From assembly GCA_031418215.1 (NCBI GenBank), contig JANOXC010000020.1, positions 1 through 26,809 on the forward strand: a stretch of 26,809 nt of DNA. The letters run 5' to 3'. Origin of the DNA: JANOXC01 sp031418215 (GTDB lineage: Bacteria > Bacteroidota > Bacteroidia > AKYH767-A > OLB10). The position numbers and the translations under genes were made by a program. The notes under the pieces are model-generated. The model had not been told where the DNA came from. It ran no database searches and saw only the letters and a list, made by a program, of their open reading frames with translations. Each line of letters starts with the position of its first letter. Within the stretch, counting starts at the first letter, position 1. This document shows, in pieces, positions 15,851-24,205 of the stretch.

Positions 15851-16051
15851 AAGCCGAAAAATGAATGGTAACTGAATTTAACAGGTTGTTAACTCTTCGA
15901 TAACAAGTTGTCCAATTTTAATGTCCGGCATCAATCTAATAAACGCAAATAAGCGGTATGCATTGCTAGTAGACGAAGAAAAATATTCAGCTTCAAAATA
16001 ATCGCCGATCAATGTCAGTCTTTTTCATATTTTTACTGAACATTTTAACTT

Positions 16052-16837
16052 ATGAAATACAATTTCAGTAAATACCAGGGAACAGGTAATGATTTTATCA
16101 TTTTCGATCGAAAAAAATATGCTGCGAATCTTACATCAGCACAAATAAATTTGATTTGTGACAGAAGGTTTGGAATAGGTGGAGACGGCGTTATTTTTTT
16201 GGAAGGCTCTGAGAATTCAGATTTTAAAATGCTGTACTATAATGCTGACGGGCAGGAAGGTTCCATGTGCGGAAATGGAGGCCGTTGCATTGTGCATTAT
16301 GCGTTTCAGCAACAGTATATTAAAAGAGAAACATCATTCGAGGCTGTTGATGGATTGCATAAGGCTTCAGTAAATGCTGAAACACCCGGACAAATTTCTT
16401 TACTTATGCGGGCTGTTGAATCAATTGAAATTGCTGATGATTTTGTTTTTTTAAATACCGGATCACCTCATTATGTAAAGTTCGTTCTAAATGCCGATGA
16501 AATTGATGTAGTAGCTGAAGGTCGAAAGATCCGCTATAATGAAAGGTTTAATAAATTAGGTACCAATGTCAACTTTGTAGAAATCAGAAATGATGAATTG
16601 TATGTTAGAACCTATGAGCGGGGAGTAGAAGATGAGACTTTATCCTGTGGTACAGGTGTGACCGCAGCTGTTTTGGCAGCAGCTGCAACAAATAAGGTAG
16701 CAAATAATAATAGAATTCGGGTTAGCACTCCGGGGGGCATGTTGGATGTAGAATTCGTTAAGAATGGAAACGGATACTCAGCTATTTATTTAACTGGACC
16801 TGCAGTTTGCGTTTTTGAAGGAGAGATAAACTTATGA
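16052..16837 (+). CDS. dapF: Diaminopimelate epimerase
   Basis: The 261 aa enzyme converts LL- to meso-diaminopimelate, used for lysine and for peptidoglycan cross-links. The two catalytic thiols are present: C73 in MCGNGGRC and C199 in LSCGTGVTA. N-terminal KYQGTGNDFIIFDR and DRRFGIGGDGVI are the substrate-binding landmarks, and NTGSPHYVKF is conserved in the middle. Length is normal for the family. It is the first gene of a coupled operon: its TGA overlaps the ATG of the next gene by 4 bp. The upstream 264 bp region is shared divergently with htrA; I found no exact TAnnTTTG on the plus strand. Confidence 0.97.
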   Translation: MKYNFSKYQGTGNDFIIFDRKKYAANLTSAQINLICDRRFGIGGDGVIFLEGSENSDFKMLYYNADGQEGSMCGNGGRCIVHYAFQQQYIKRETSFEAVDGLHKASVNAETPGQISLLMRAVESIEIADDFVFLNTGSPHYVKFVLNADEIDVVAEGRKIRYNERFNKLGTNVNFVEIRNDELYVRTYERGVEDETLSCGTGVTAAVLAAAATNKVANNNRIRVSTPGGMLDVEFVKNGNGYSAIYLTGPAVCVFEGEINL

Positions 16838-17376
16838 TTAGAGGAACAACGGTTATACTAAGAGCAATGGAGCCACAGGATGTAGATCTTATGATGATTT
16901 ATGAGAATGATACGGAGATATGGCCAGTTAGCGGTACACTTGTTCCGTATTCAAGATATACGTTAGATCAGTTTTATAAGAATGCTGTTCAGGATATTTA
17001 TACATCGCGTCAATTACGATTGGCCATTGAACTCATAAAAGAATCGCATCGTGGGCAGACTATTGGTTACGTGGATTTATTTGATTTTGAACCGCAGCAA
17101 CGAAGAGCTGGAGTTGGTATTTTAATAGGGGATAAAAATGAGAGAAGTAAGGGCTTTGCAACAGAAGCATTAAAATTGCTTTGTAAATATTCTTTTGATA
17201 TTTTAAATCTTCATCAGTTATATTGTCATATTGATAATGATAACATAATAAGCCTGCAGTTATTTGAAAAGGTAGGTTTTACTAAATGTGGTGAATTGAA
17301 AGAATGGATCGTGTTTGATGGAAAGTGGCGTGATGTAACGATGATGCAGTTGTTAAGAGCAAAGCCTGTGTTTTAA
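16834..17376 (+). CDS. GNAT N-acetyltransferase, RimJ/RimL-like
   Basis: The 180 aa product is a GNAT-fold acetyltransferase of the RimJ/RimL/SpeG type (Acetyltransf_3). The acetyl-CoA pyrophosphate loop is visible as RSKGFATEAL (about 109-118), preceded by AGVGILIGD, and the C-terminal strand has LHQLYCHIDNDNIISLQLFEKVGF. The substrate is unknown; relatives acetylate ribosomal proteins, polyamines or antibiotics. Its ATG overlaps the dapF stop (ATGA) and its TAA overlaps the next ATG by one base (TAATG), so translation of all three genes is likely coupled. Confidence 0.9.
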   Translation: MIRGTTVILRAMEPQDVDLMMIYENDTEIWPVSGTLVPYSRYTLDQFYKNAVQDIYTSRQLRLAIELIKESHRGQTIGYVDLFDFEPQQRRAGVGILIGDKNERSKGFATEALKLLCKYSFDILNLHQLYCHIDNDNIISLQLFEKVGFTKCGELKEWIVFDGKWRDVTMMQLLRAKPVF

Positions 17377-19388
17377 TGAGAAATAAGTTAATCCACGTTG
17401 CCATATTAATTCTGTCACTTTTTTTATTTTTTTTGGAATTACAATGTAAGAATTCAGCTGATGTTAAATCTTCTATTCGGGAATATTCCGGTCTTGACTC
17501 AAAGACGAATTATGTTGGTATGGGTCAATGCAAGAAGTGCCATCAAAATATTTATGATACATTTTTAAGAACAGGAATGGGTTTATCAATAGATCATGCA
17601 AGCAGGGAAAAAAGTGCTGCAACGTTTGATAAACATGCACTGGTTTATGATAAGGATAATGATTTTTATTATCAGCCTTTATGGAAAGACGATAGCCTGC
17701 ATATTTTAGAGTACCGGTTGAGTGGTAACGATACTGTTTATCAGCGAATTGAAACGGTAAGTTATATTATTGGCTCCGGACAGCATACGAATTCACATAT
17801 ATATAATGTAAATGGATACCTCTATCAGGCACCATTGACATTTTATACGCAGCGTGGTACTTGGGATCTTCCTCCCGGTTTTGAAAATGGAAATAATTCA
17901 AGGTTTAGTCGAATCATTGGTCTTGAATGTTTGAGCTGCCATGACGCATATCCACAAATTGTTCCCGGTTCGGAAAATAAATATACTGCGGTTCCAAATG
18001 GTATAGACTGTGAGCGTTGCCATGGTCCCGGAAGTCAACATGTGGCTGATAAGCAATCAGGTAAAATCGTTGATATTACCACAGAAATTGATTATTCAAT
18101 TGTGAATCCTTCCAAACTCCCGATAGATCTTCAATTGGATGTTTGCCAGCGTTGTCATATTCAGGGAAATGCCGTTTTGAGAGAAGGCAAATCATTTTAC
18201 GATTTTAAGCCTGGAATGAGATTATCTGAAGTCATGGACGTGTTTATGCCTGTTTATAGTGGAAGAAAGGAGGAGCACATTATGGCTTCACATGCTGAGC
18301 GATTGAAGCAGAGCAAATGTTTTATTAATACCGTTTCGAGAATCAGTGCTAATGAGCAATTAAATTTGTCTCTCAGGCCTTATAAAGACGCACTTACTTG
18401 CATCACTTGTCATAATCCACACGTCAGTAGACTTGAAATACCAAAGGAGTCATTCAACAATGCTTGTAAAGGTTGTCATAATGATAAAAAGGAAAGCGAA
18501 TGCAGCGAAAAAGTAAGTATACTTTCAAAAAATAATTTTAACTGTGTGATTTGCCATATGCCGGAAAACAAAACAGTTGATATACCGCATGTAAAGGTGC
18601 ATGATCATCGAATAATGATTCCGGTTTCTGAAGCAGAAAGAAAGCAAATTAAAACCTTTGTTGGCATTGTAGCTATTAATAATCCAGATCCGGGAAATAG
18701 GGCGATTGCCAAAGCTTATATCAATTACTATGAAAAATTTAATTACGATATTTCATTGCTCGACTCTGCATTATTATATATAAATAAAAACACCAATTCA
18801 GAAATTAATGAAAACATCAGGTTATTAGTGAATGTTTATTTTCTAAAAAAGGAGTATTTAAAAGTGAATGGCTATATAAATCAATGCAAAGACATACTTA
18901 CGAAACTTGATAAGCAGACCTTTGATAATGAAGATGCCTGGACCTGTTATCGAATTGCCGAATCCTGTTATAATATCGGTGATTTAAACAAGGCAATATT
19001 ATTTTACAAGCAATCATATAAATTAGCACCCTCAGATCCAAAGTTTGGAAATGAGTATGCTGAGCATTTGGCAATGGCGGGGCGAACAGAAGAAGCAAAA
19101 TCAATTTTTGAGACGATCATTAAAATGCAACCAGATTTTGCGCCTTCCTATTGCAACCTGGGTTTTATTTACCTTAGTAAATTAAATAATATTTCACGTG
19201 CAAATGAGTTGAATGAAGCTGCATTATCGCTTGATCCCGATTATGAAGCAGCGCTCATGAATAAAGCAGCCATTTTGTTAATACAACGAAAAAATGCTGA
19301 AGCTAAAATTGTCTTGATAAAAGTTTTGAGAATAAATCCATTAAATTCCAAAGCAAACCTAGCGCTTAAGCAAATTTCATCCAGCTGA
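17376..19388 (+). CDS. Multiheme c-type cytochrome with C-terminal TPR
   Basis: The 670 aa exported protein has an N-terminal hydrophobic signal (about 6-20) ending LELQC; Cys24 could be a lipid anchor, though Q before Cys is unusual for a lipobox. Seven CXXCH heme-c motifs are seen with cysteines starting at residues 52, 185, 212, 257, 342, 364 and 390; lone cysteines lie at 315 (SKCF) and 376. The order resembles the cytochrome c554-like multiheme family, with TCITCHNPH as a landmark. Residues about 430-670 form TPR-like helices (ESCYNIGDLNKAILFYKQSY and DFAPSYCNLGFIYL). The domain pair suggests a periplasmic electron-transfer protein docking on a partner. Redox partner and substrate are unknown. 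It is translationally coupled to the GNAT gene and 7 bp from mltG. Confidence 0.9.
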   Translation: MRNKLIHVAILILSLFLFFLELQCKNSADVKSSIREYSGLDSKTNYVGMGQCKKCHQNIYDTFLRTGMGLSIDHASREKSAATFDKHALVYDKDNDFYYQPLWKDDSLHILEYRLSGNDTVYQRIETVSYIIGSGQHTNSHIYNVNGYLYQAPLTFYTQRGTWDLPPGFENGNNSRFSRIIGLECLSCHDAYPQIVPGSENKYTAVPNGIDCERCHGPGSQHVADKQSGKIVDITTEIDYSIVNPSKLPIDLQLDVCQRCHIQGNAVLREGKSFYDFKPGMRLSEVMDVFMPVYSGRKEEHIMASHAERLKQSKCFINTVSRISANEQLNLSLRPYKDALTCITCHNPHVSRLEIPKESFNNACKGCHNDKKESECSEKVSILSKNNFNCVICHMPENKTVDIPHVKVHDHRIMIPVSEAERKQIKTFVGIVAINNPDPGNRAIAKAYINYYEKFNYDISLLDSALLYINKNTNSEINENIRLLVNVYFLKKEYLKVNGYINQCKDILTKLDKQTFDNEDAWTCYRIAESCYNIGDLNKAILFYKQSYKLAPSDPKFGNEYAEHLAMAGRTEEAKSIFETIIKMQPDFAPSYCNLGFIYLSKLNNISRANELNEAALSLDPDYEAALMNKAAILLIQRKNAEAKIVLIKVLRINPLNSKANLALKQISSS

Positions 19389-19395
19389 TAATGTA

Positions 19396-20448
19396 ATGAA
19401 AAAAGGAAAATTAGGGATTACCAGGAATAGTGTGTATGTCATGCTTTTTTTGTTTTTTAGTATGTTGATGATTGTTGGTTATTTTGTCTATTCCAGGGTT
19501 TTTGTTCCAAATGTCAAACCATCGAATGCTGAATTGTATATATATATACCGACCGGAGCGGGTTTTTCTGATGTGCTAAGTAGTCTATTAAAACAAGACT
19601 TGTTAATAGACATTGAATCATTTGAATGGACGTCCAGGCGAATGAAGTATGATAGTAATATAAAAGCCGGAAGGTACCTCGTGACCAACGGGATGAATAA
19701 CCACGAGTTGGTTAGTTTATTAAGATCAGGGAGGCAGAGGCCTGTAAAAGTTACTTTTAATAATATTCGAACAGTTGAACAACTGGCTGGACGAGTCTCT
19801 AAATTACTTGAAGCTGATTCGGCTTCTATAGTTGCTGTTTTTAAAGATGAGCAATTGTTAAAAAGAAATGGTTTTAATTTGTACAACGGCATTTCAATTA
19901 TTATCCCAAACACTTATGAGTTTTATTGGAATTCAACAGCGCTCAAATTTTATGAAAGGATGTACAAAGAATACAAGACTTTTTGGAATCAATCAAGAAC
20001 AGCCAAAGCCGAAGCAATCGGATTAACCATCGAGCAGGTTTCGGTGATCGCATCCATCGTGCAACAAGAGACGCAGCAAGACCTGGAGAAAGTCCTGATA
20101 GCCGGGGTTTACATCAATAGGTTTAAGAAAGACTGGAAGCTGGAAGCAGATCCCACTTTGGTTTTTGCCTTGGGGGATTTTACCGTTAGAAGAGTTTTAA
20201 ATGAATATAAGTTGATTAACTCACCCTATAATACTTATCTTAATTACGGTTTGCCACCGGGTCCTATTTGCATACCTTCTATTTCCTCAATTGATGCTGT
20301 ACTTAATTATACCTCACATGACTACATGTATTTTTGCGCAAAAGAAGATTTTTCGGGATTTCATTCATTTGCCAGAACCTATCCTGAACATTTGTCAAAT
20401 GCACGAAAGTTTCAGAAGGCATTAAGTCATCGGGGTATTCTCAAATGA
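19396..20448 (+). CDS. mltG: Endolytic murein transglycosylase MltG
   Basis: The 350 aa product has a single N-terminal transmembrane helix (about 13-32), a LysM-like region (about 40-120) and the YceG domain (about 125-350). The catalytic glutamate is E225 in ASIVQQETQ, followed by AGVYINR, EADPTLVFALG, INSPYNTYLNYGLPPGPI and the SFARTYPEHL-type end. MltG cuts nascent glycan strands near the inner membrane and sets their length. It follows the cytochrome gene after 7 bp containing ATGTAATG, so the operon dapF-GNAT-cytochrome-mltG is continuous. A dapF/mltG link through peptidoglycan makes biological sense. Confidence 0.95.
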   Translation: MKKGKLGITRNSVYVMLFLFFSMLMIVGYFVYSRVFVPNVKPSNAELYIYIPTGAGFSDVLSSLLKQDLLIDIESFEWTSRRMKYDSNIKAGRYLVTNGMNNHELVSLLRSGRQRPVKVTFNNIRTVEQLAGRVSKLLEADSASIVAVFKDEQLLKRNGFNLYNGISIIIPNTYEFYWNSTALKFYERMYKEYKTFWNQSRTAKAEAIGLTIEQVSVIASIVQQETQQDLEKVLIAGVYINRFKKDWKLEADPTLVFALGDFTVRRVLNEYKLINSPYNTYLNYGLPPGPICIPSISSIDAVLNYTSHDYMYFCAKEDFSGFHSFARTYPEHLSNARKFQKALSHRGILK

Positions 20449-20590
20449 ATTAGTCCTTTTTTTAGTTCTGATTGCTGTTAGGCCTGGGTATTTTAATGTT
20501 TGTGAGAAAAAGTGGAAGAAATGTGAATTTTTAATTGAAAGTCATTCATTTTTCATTCGATTTTGCTGACTAAAATTACTTGCCATCACT

Positions 20591-20598
20591 TACATTTG
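20591..20598 (+). promoter_or_regulatory. TACATTTG -7 box of paaZ
   Basis: An exact TAnnTTTG, predicting initiation around 20603-20606 and a leader of about 15 nt before the paaZ ATG at 20620. TTTG at 20562-20565 is 25 bp upstream, longer than the usual spacing. Confidence 0.5.
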
Positions 20599-20619
20599 CA
20601 AGAATAAAATTAATTTAAT

Positions 20620-22668
20620 ATGTATCATTTAGAGAGTTATTCCTGTGGTAAATGGATTTCCGGAAATGGAAAGGGTGAGGTGTTGCTTAATGCCATCAAT
20701 GGAGAGGCTGTTGCCGATGTTTCAAGTGCAGGTGTTGATTTTGCTGCAATGACTAACTATGCAAGGGAGAAGGGTAGCCCGGCTTTAAGGAAAATGACAT
20801 TTCATGAAAGGGGAAGGATGTTAAAAGCTTTGGCCCTGTATTTAGGGGAGCGAAAGGAAAAATTTTATGATTTGAGTTGGGCAACCGGAGCAACACGTGC
20901 AGATAGTTGGGTTGATATTGAAGGTGGATTTGGGAACCTTTTTACTTACGCAAGTTTAAGGCGCCAGTTTCCCGATGAGCGGTTTTGTCTTGAAGGAGAT
21001 GCGGTTAAACTTTCTAAAGAGGGTTCATTTATTGGTCATCATATATGCGTGCCGAAGGAAGGTGTAGCTATACATATTAATGCATTTAATTTCCCTGTTT
21101 GGGGAATGCTTGAAAAAATTGCTGTTAATTTATTTGCTGGCATGCCTGCTATTGTTAAGCCTGCAACGCTTACGAGTTTTTTAACAGAAGCAGTTTTTAA
21201 GGAAATAGTTAATTCGGGTATTATTCCTGAAGGGGCATTGCAATTAATTTGCGGAAGCGCAAAAGGATTACTTGATGAAGTAAGAAATCAGGATGTTGTA
21301 ACCTTTACAGGAAGTGCATCAACCGGTAAAATGTTAAAGAGCCATCCTAAACTAATAGAAGAAGCTGTTCCATTTAACCTGGAGGCTGATTCTTTGAATT
21401 GTTGTATTTTGGGTAGTGATGTTAAACCAGGCACAATTGAATTTGACATATATATAAAAGAAGTGCACCGGGAAATTGTGACAAAAGCCGGTCAAAAGTG
21501 CACTGCTGTCAGAAGAATGATTGTTCCTGAAAATTTGGTTGAAGACGTACACATTGCATTGGGAAAACGATTGCAACAAACTATTATTGGTGATCCCAGA
21601 CAAGAAGGAGTTCGCATGGGTGCTCTTGCCGGGAGATCACAATTGAAGGAAGTACAGGAGAAAATTGCGCAATTGGCAAAATCTCAGGAAATTATTTATG
21701 ATGGAGCATCGTCCTTAAAATTGAAAGGTGGTGATATGGAAAAAGGAGCTTTTTTGGCGCCTGTTGTTTTCCTAAATAAAAATCCTTTCGTCAACATGGA
21801 TTGTCACAATATTGAAGCGTTTGGCCCAGTTGCTACCATTCTTCCGTATAAATCAATCGATGATGCGATAACTTTGGCTCGACTTGGAAAGGGTTCATTG
21901 GTAAGTTCGATGGTAACAGCTGATGATAAGCTGGCAAAGGAATATATATTGGGAGCTGCCAGCATGCATGGAAGAATTTTAATATTGAATAGTGATTGTG
22001 TGAAAGAAAGTACAGGGCATGGATCACCAATGCCCTTGTTGGTACATGGTGGTCCAGGTAGGGCCGGCGGTGGTGAAGAGATGGGAGGTAAGCGAGGCGT
22101 TTTTCATTATTTACAGCGTACAGCAATTCAAGGCTCTCCAACAACCATCACGAATGTAACCAACGCTTACCAGTACGGATCAAAGTATATTGAAAAGGAT
22201 GTACATGTTTTTCGTAAGCACTTTGAAGAATTGGAAATTGGGGAAACAGTAATTACAGCTAAGCATACTGTAAGTGAAACTGACATACACAATTTTGCTA
22301 ATGTAAGCGGCGACAATTTTTATGCTCACATGGATGCTACTGCCCTTGATGGTACAATTTTTACAGGAAGGGTGGCGCATGGATATTATATTTTAAGCAA
22401 AGCTGCAGGTTTGTTTGTGGATGCAAAAAAAGGACCGGTCTTGTTGAATTACGGACTTGAAGAATGCAGATTCACAAAACCTGTCTATCCGGGAATGACT
22501 ATTGGAGTAAGACTTACTGTAAAGGAAAAAACAGATACAGAGAAGAAAGCACCGGAGGATATTGCAAAAGGTATAGTTAAATTTCTGGTTGATGTATATG
22601 ATGAAACCGGAGAAACAGTTGCTATTGCAACTATTTTAACAATGGTAAAAAAACTAAAACAGGAGTAA
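20620..22668 (+). CDS. paaZ: Bifunctional oxepin-CoA hydrolase / semialdehyde dehydrogenase (PaaZ)
   Basis: The 682 aa fusion has an aldehyde dehydrogenase domain (about 1-520) and a MaoC-like hydratase domain (about 535-680). In the ALDH part the general base E255 (FNLEADS) and nucleophile C294 (AGQKCTAVRR) are intact, one residue off the E. coli PaaZ numbering. The MaoC part has FANVSGDNFYAHMD and the hydratase motif GRVAHGYYILS. PaaZ opens the oxepin-CoA ring and oxidises the resulting aldehyde in aerobic phenylacetate breakdown. The other paa genes (monooxygenase, ligase, thiolase) are not in the window. An enoyl-CoA hydratase/isomerase gene follows after 87 bp, consistent with the same pathway. 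Confidence 0.93.
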   Translation: MYHLESYSCGKWISGNGKGEVLLNAINGEAVADVSSAGVDFAAMTNYAREKGSPALRKMTFHERGRMLKALALYLGERKEKFYDLSWATGATRADSWVDIEGGFGNLFTYASLRRQFPDERFCLEGDAVKLSKEGSFIGHHICVPKEGVAIHINAFNFPVWGMLEKIAVNLFAGMPAIVKPATLTSFLTEAVFKEIVNSGIIPEGALQLICGSAKGLLDEVRNQDVVTFTGSASTGKMLKSHPKLIEEAVPFNLEADSLNCCILGSDVKPGTIEFDIYIKEVHREIVTKAGQKCTAVRRMIVPENLVEDVHIALGKRLQQTIIGDPRQEGVRMGALAGRSQLKEVQEKIAQLAKSQEIIYDGASSLKLKGGDMEKGAFLAPVVFLNKNPFVNMDCHNIEAFGPVATILPYKSIDDAITLARLGKGSLVSSMVTADDKLAKEYILGAASMHGRILILNSDCVKESTGHGSPMPLLVHGGPGRAGGGEEMGGKRGVFHYLQRTAIQGSPTTITNVTNAYQYGSKYIEKDVHVFRKHFEELEIGETVITAKHTVSETDIHNFANVSGDNFYAHMDATALDGTIFTGRVAHGYYILSKAAGLFVDAKKGPVLLNYGLEECRFTKPVYPGMTIGVRLTVKEKTDTEKKAPEDIAKGIVKFLVDVYDETGETVAIATILTMVKKLKQE

Positions 22669-22755
22669 AATTATTTATGATTCGATAAATAATATATATA
22701 AAGTAGATTGAACAATAAGATATTTAATTTCTAATTGAATTTTTAGCAATAATAA

Positions 22756-23526
22756 ATGATGGCCAATATAGGAAAAGTAAACACAGAGATTAAAGCAGGC
22801 ATTGCTTCAATCTGTTTTTCCCATCCACAAAGCAATTCATTACCTGGCACATTACTTCGATCATTGGCTTCTGAAATAACGTTAGCCGGTGAGAATCCTG
22901 AAGCAAAAGTTATCATTATCAAAAGTGAAGGAGATAAGACCTTTTGTGCGGGTGCATCATTCGATGAATTGGCTTCCATTTCTAATATGGACGAGGGAAC
23001 AAGATTTTTTTCAGGATTCGCCGGAGTAATAAATGCCATTCGAAAAGCACCAAAGTTTGTTTTGGTACGTGTTCAAGGCAAAGCTGTTGGTGGCGGAGTT
23101 GGTATTGCCTGTGCCGGCGATTATACATTGGCTACTGACACCGCTTCAGTAAAATTAAGCGAATTGGCTGTAGGCATTGGCCCTTTTGTAGTAGGCCCGG
23201 CTGTTGAAAGAAAAATTGGGACATCGGCATTTACTCAGTTGACCATTAATGCTTCCCAATGGCATTCGGCTCATTGGGCAAAGGAAAGAGGAATGTTTGC
23301 ACATATATATAATTCGATTGAAGAAATGGATGCAGGCATTAATGAACTCGCAACACAATTAGCTCGTTCAAATCCGGAAGCCATGATGATGCTTAAAAAT
23401 ATTATGTGGGAGAATGCCAGTCACTGGGATAAACTTTTGGCCGAAAGAGCTGTAATGAGTGGAAAGTTAGTTTTGTCTGATTTTACAAGGAATGCTATTG
23501 CACGTTTTAAACAAGGTGCCAGGTGA
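22756..23526 (+). CDS. Enoyl-CoA hydratase/isomerase family protein
   Basis: The 256 aa product is a crotonase-fold enzyme: the oxyanion-hole loops are FCAGASFDEL (about 61-70) and VGGGVGIACAGD (about 111-122), and LSELAVGIGPF carries the Glu at the first catalytic position. The second catalytic Glu of hydratases is not obvious, so an isomerase or a variant hydratase is possible. Its place 87 bp after paaZ suggests a phenylacetate-pathway step (PaaF/PaaG-like), but sequence alone does not prove it. Two ATGs in a row start the frame; either may be used. No terminator is seen before the convergent Nudix gene. Confidence 0.85.
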   Translation: MMANIGKVNTEIKAGIASICFSHPQSNSLPGTLLRSLASEITLAGENPEAKVIIIKSEGDKTFCAGASFDELASISNMDEGTRFFSGFAGVINAIRKAPKFVLVRVQGKAVGGGVGIACAGDYTLATDTASVKLSELAVGIGPFVVGPAVERKIGTSAFTQLTINASQWHSAHWAKERGMFAHIYNSIEEMDAGINELATQLARSNPEAMMMLKNIMWENASHWDKLLAERAVMSGKLVLSDFTRNAIARFKQGAR

Positions 23527-23581
23527 TGATTTCTTCTTAGGATTAGGCCGCCTTTGATTAGAAAATTTATTTAGATTTTTT

Positions 23582-24136
23582 TTAATATTTAGCACTTAAC
23601 AAGTGTTTCACTTTAAAAATACTGGCAACAGATAAAGCGTCTTTTATTTCACCACGCATTGCCATTTGAAATAATTCCTCAAAAGGTAGTTTTTTTACCT
23701 GTAGTGCCTCCGTTTCTTCCGGAGAACTTCCAATAAATGTTAAGCCTCTTGCCAAATACGTATAACTTATTTCATCAGAAACAGAATTGGAAAGTTCCAT
23801 AGTCATAATCAATTCCAATTTGTTTGCCAGCAATCCTGTTTCTTCCGCCAATTCACGCCTGGCGCCTTCAATAGGATCTTCTCCTTCGGGACATCCGCCT
23901 TCCGGCACTTCCCATTCGTAAGTATTTAATGTATATCGATATTGACCTACAATCCACGTGTTGTTATCTTCATCTAGCGGAATCACAGCAATTGCTTTAT
24001 TTTTAAAATGAACTACACCGTAAATTCCTTTGTTGCCGGCAGGATTAATCACCTGATCTTCTATGACCCGAATCCATTGGTTATCATATTTTATTTCTGA
24101 AGAAAGTGTTTTCCAGGGATTTGTTAATTCTGTCAT
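23582..24136 (-). CDS. Nudix hydrolase, ADP-ribose pyrophosphatase-like
   Basis: The 184 aa product carries a complete Nudix box at residues 80-102 (G-x5-E-x7-REL-x-EE-x-GL), with EWEVPEGG before it as in ADP-ribose and ADP-sugar pyrophosphatases (NUDT5/NudF type). These enzymes clear ADP-ribose or nucleotide-sugars in the cytoplasm. The substrate is inferred from the family. It converges with the enoyl-CoA hydratase gene and diverges from pfkA, with 69 bp between the two starts. Confidence 0.92.
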   Translation of the reverse strand: MTELTNPWKTLSSEIKYDNQWIRVIEDQVINPAGNKGIYGVVHFKNKAIAVIPLDEDNNTWIVGQYRYTLNTYEWEVPEGGCPEGEDPIEGARRELAEETGLLANKLELIMTMELSNSVSDEISYTYLARGLTFIGSSPEETEALQVKKLPFEELFQMAMRGEIKDALSVASIFKVKHLLSAKY

Positions 24137-24205
24137 TTCAACATTAATTTATTCACGAACTTAGCGCAAATACCAGAGCCAGTTTAAATACCGAATATTC
24201 AATTT

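Noticed and set aside
15676..15864. Plus-strand ORF opposite the htrA N-terminus and promoter
   Set aside because: It is antisense to the signal peptide region of htrA and reads into its promoter; no protein family is recognisable.
15886..15906. Inverted repeat TTGTTA...TAACAA between htrA and dapF
   Set aside because: Six-base AT-rich arms with a 9 nt loop; too weak to call a terminator or operator.
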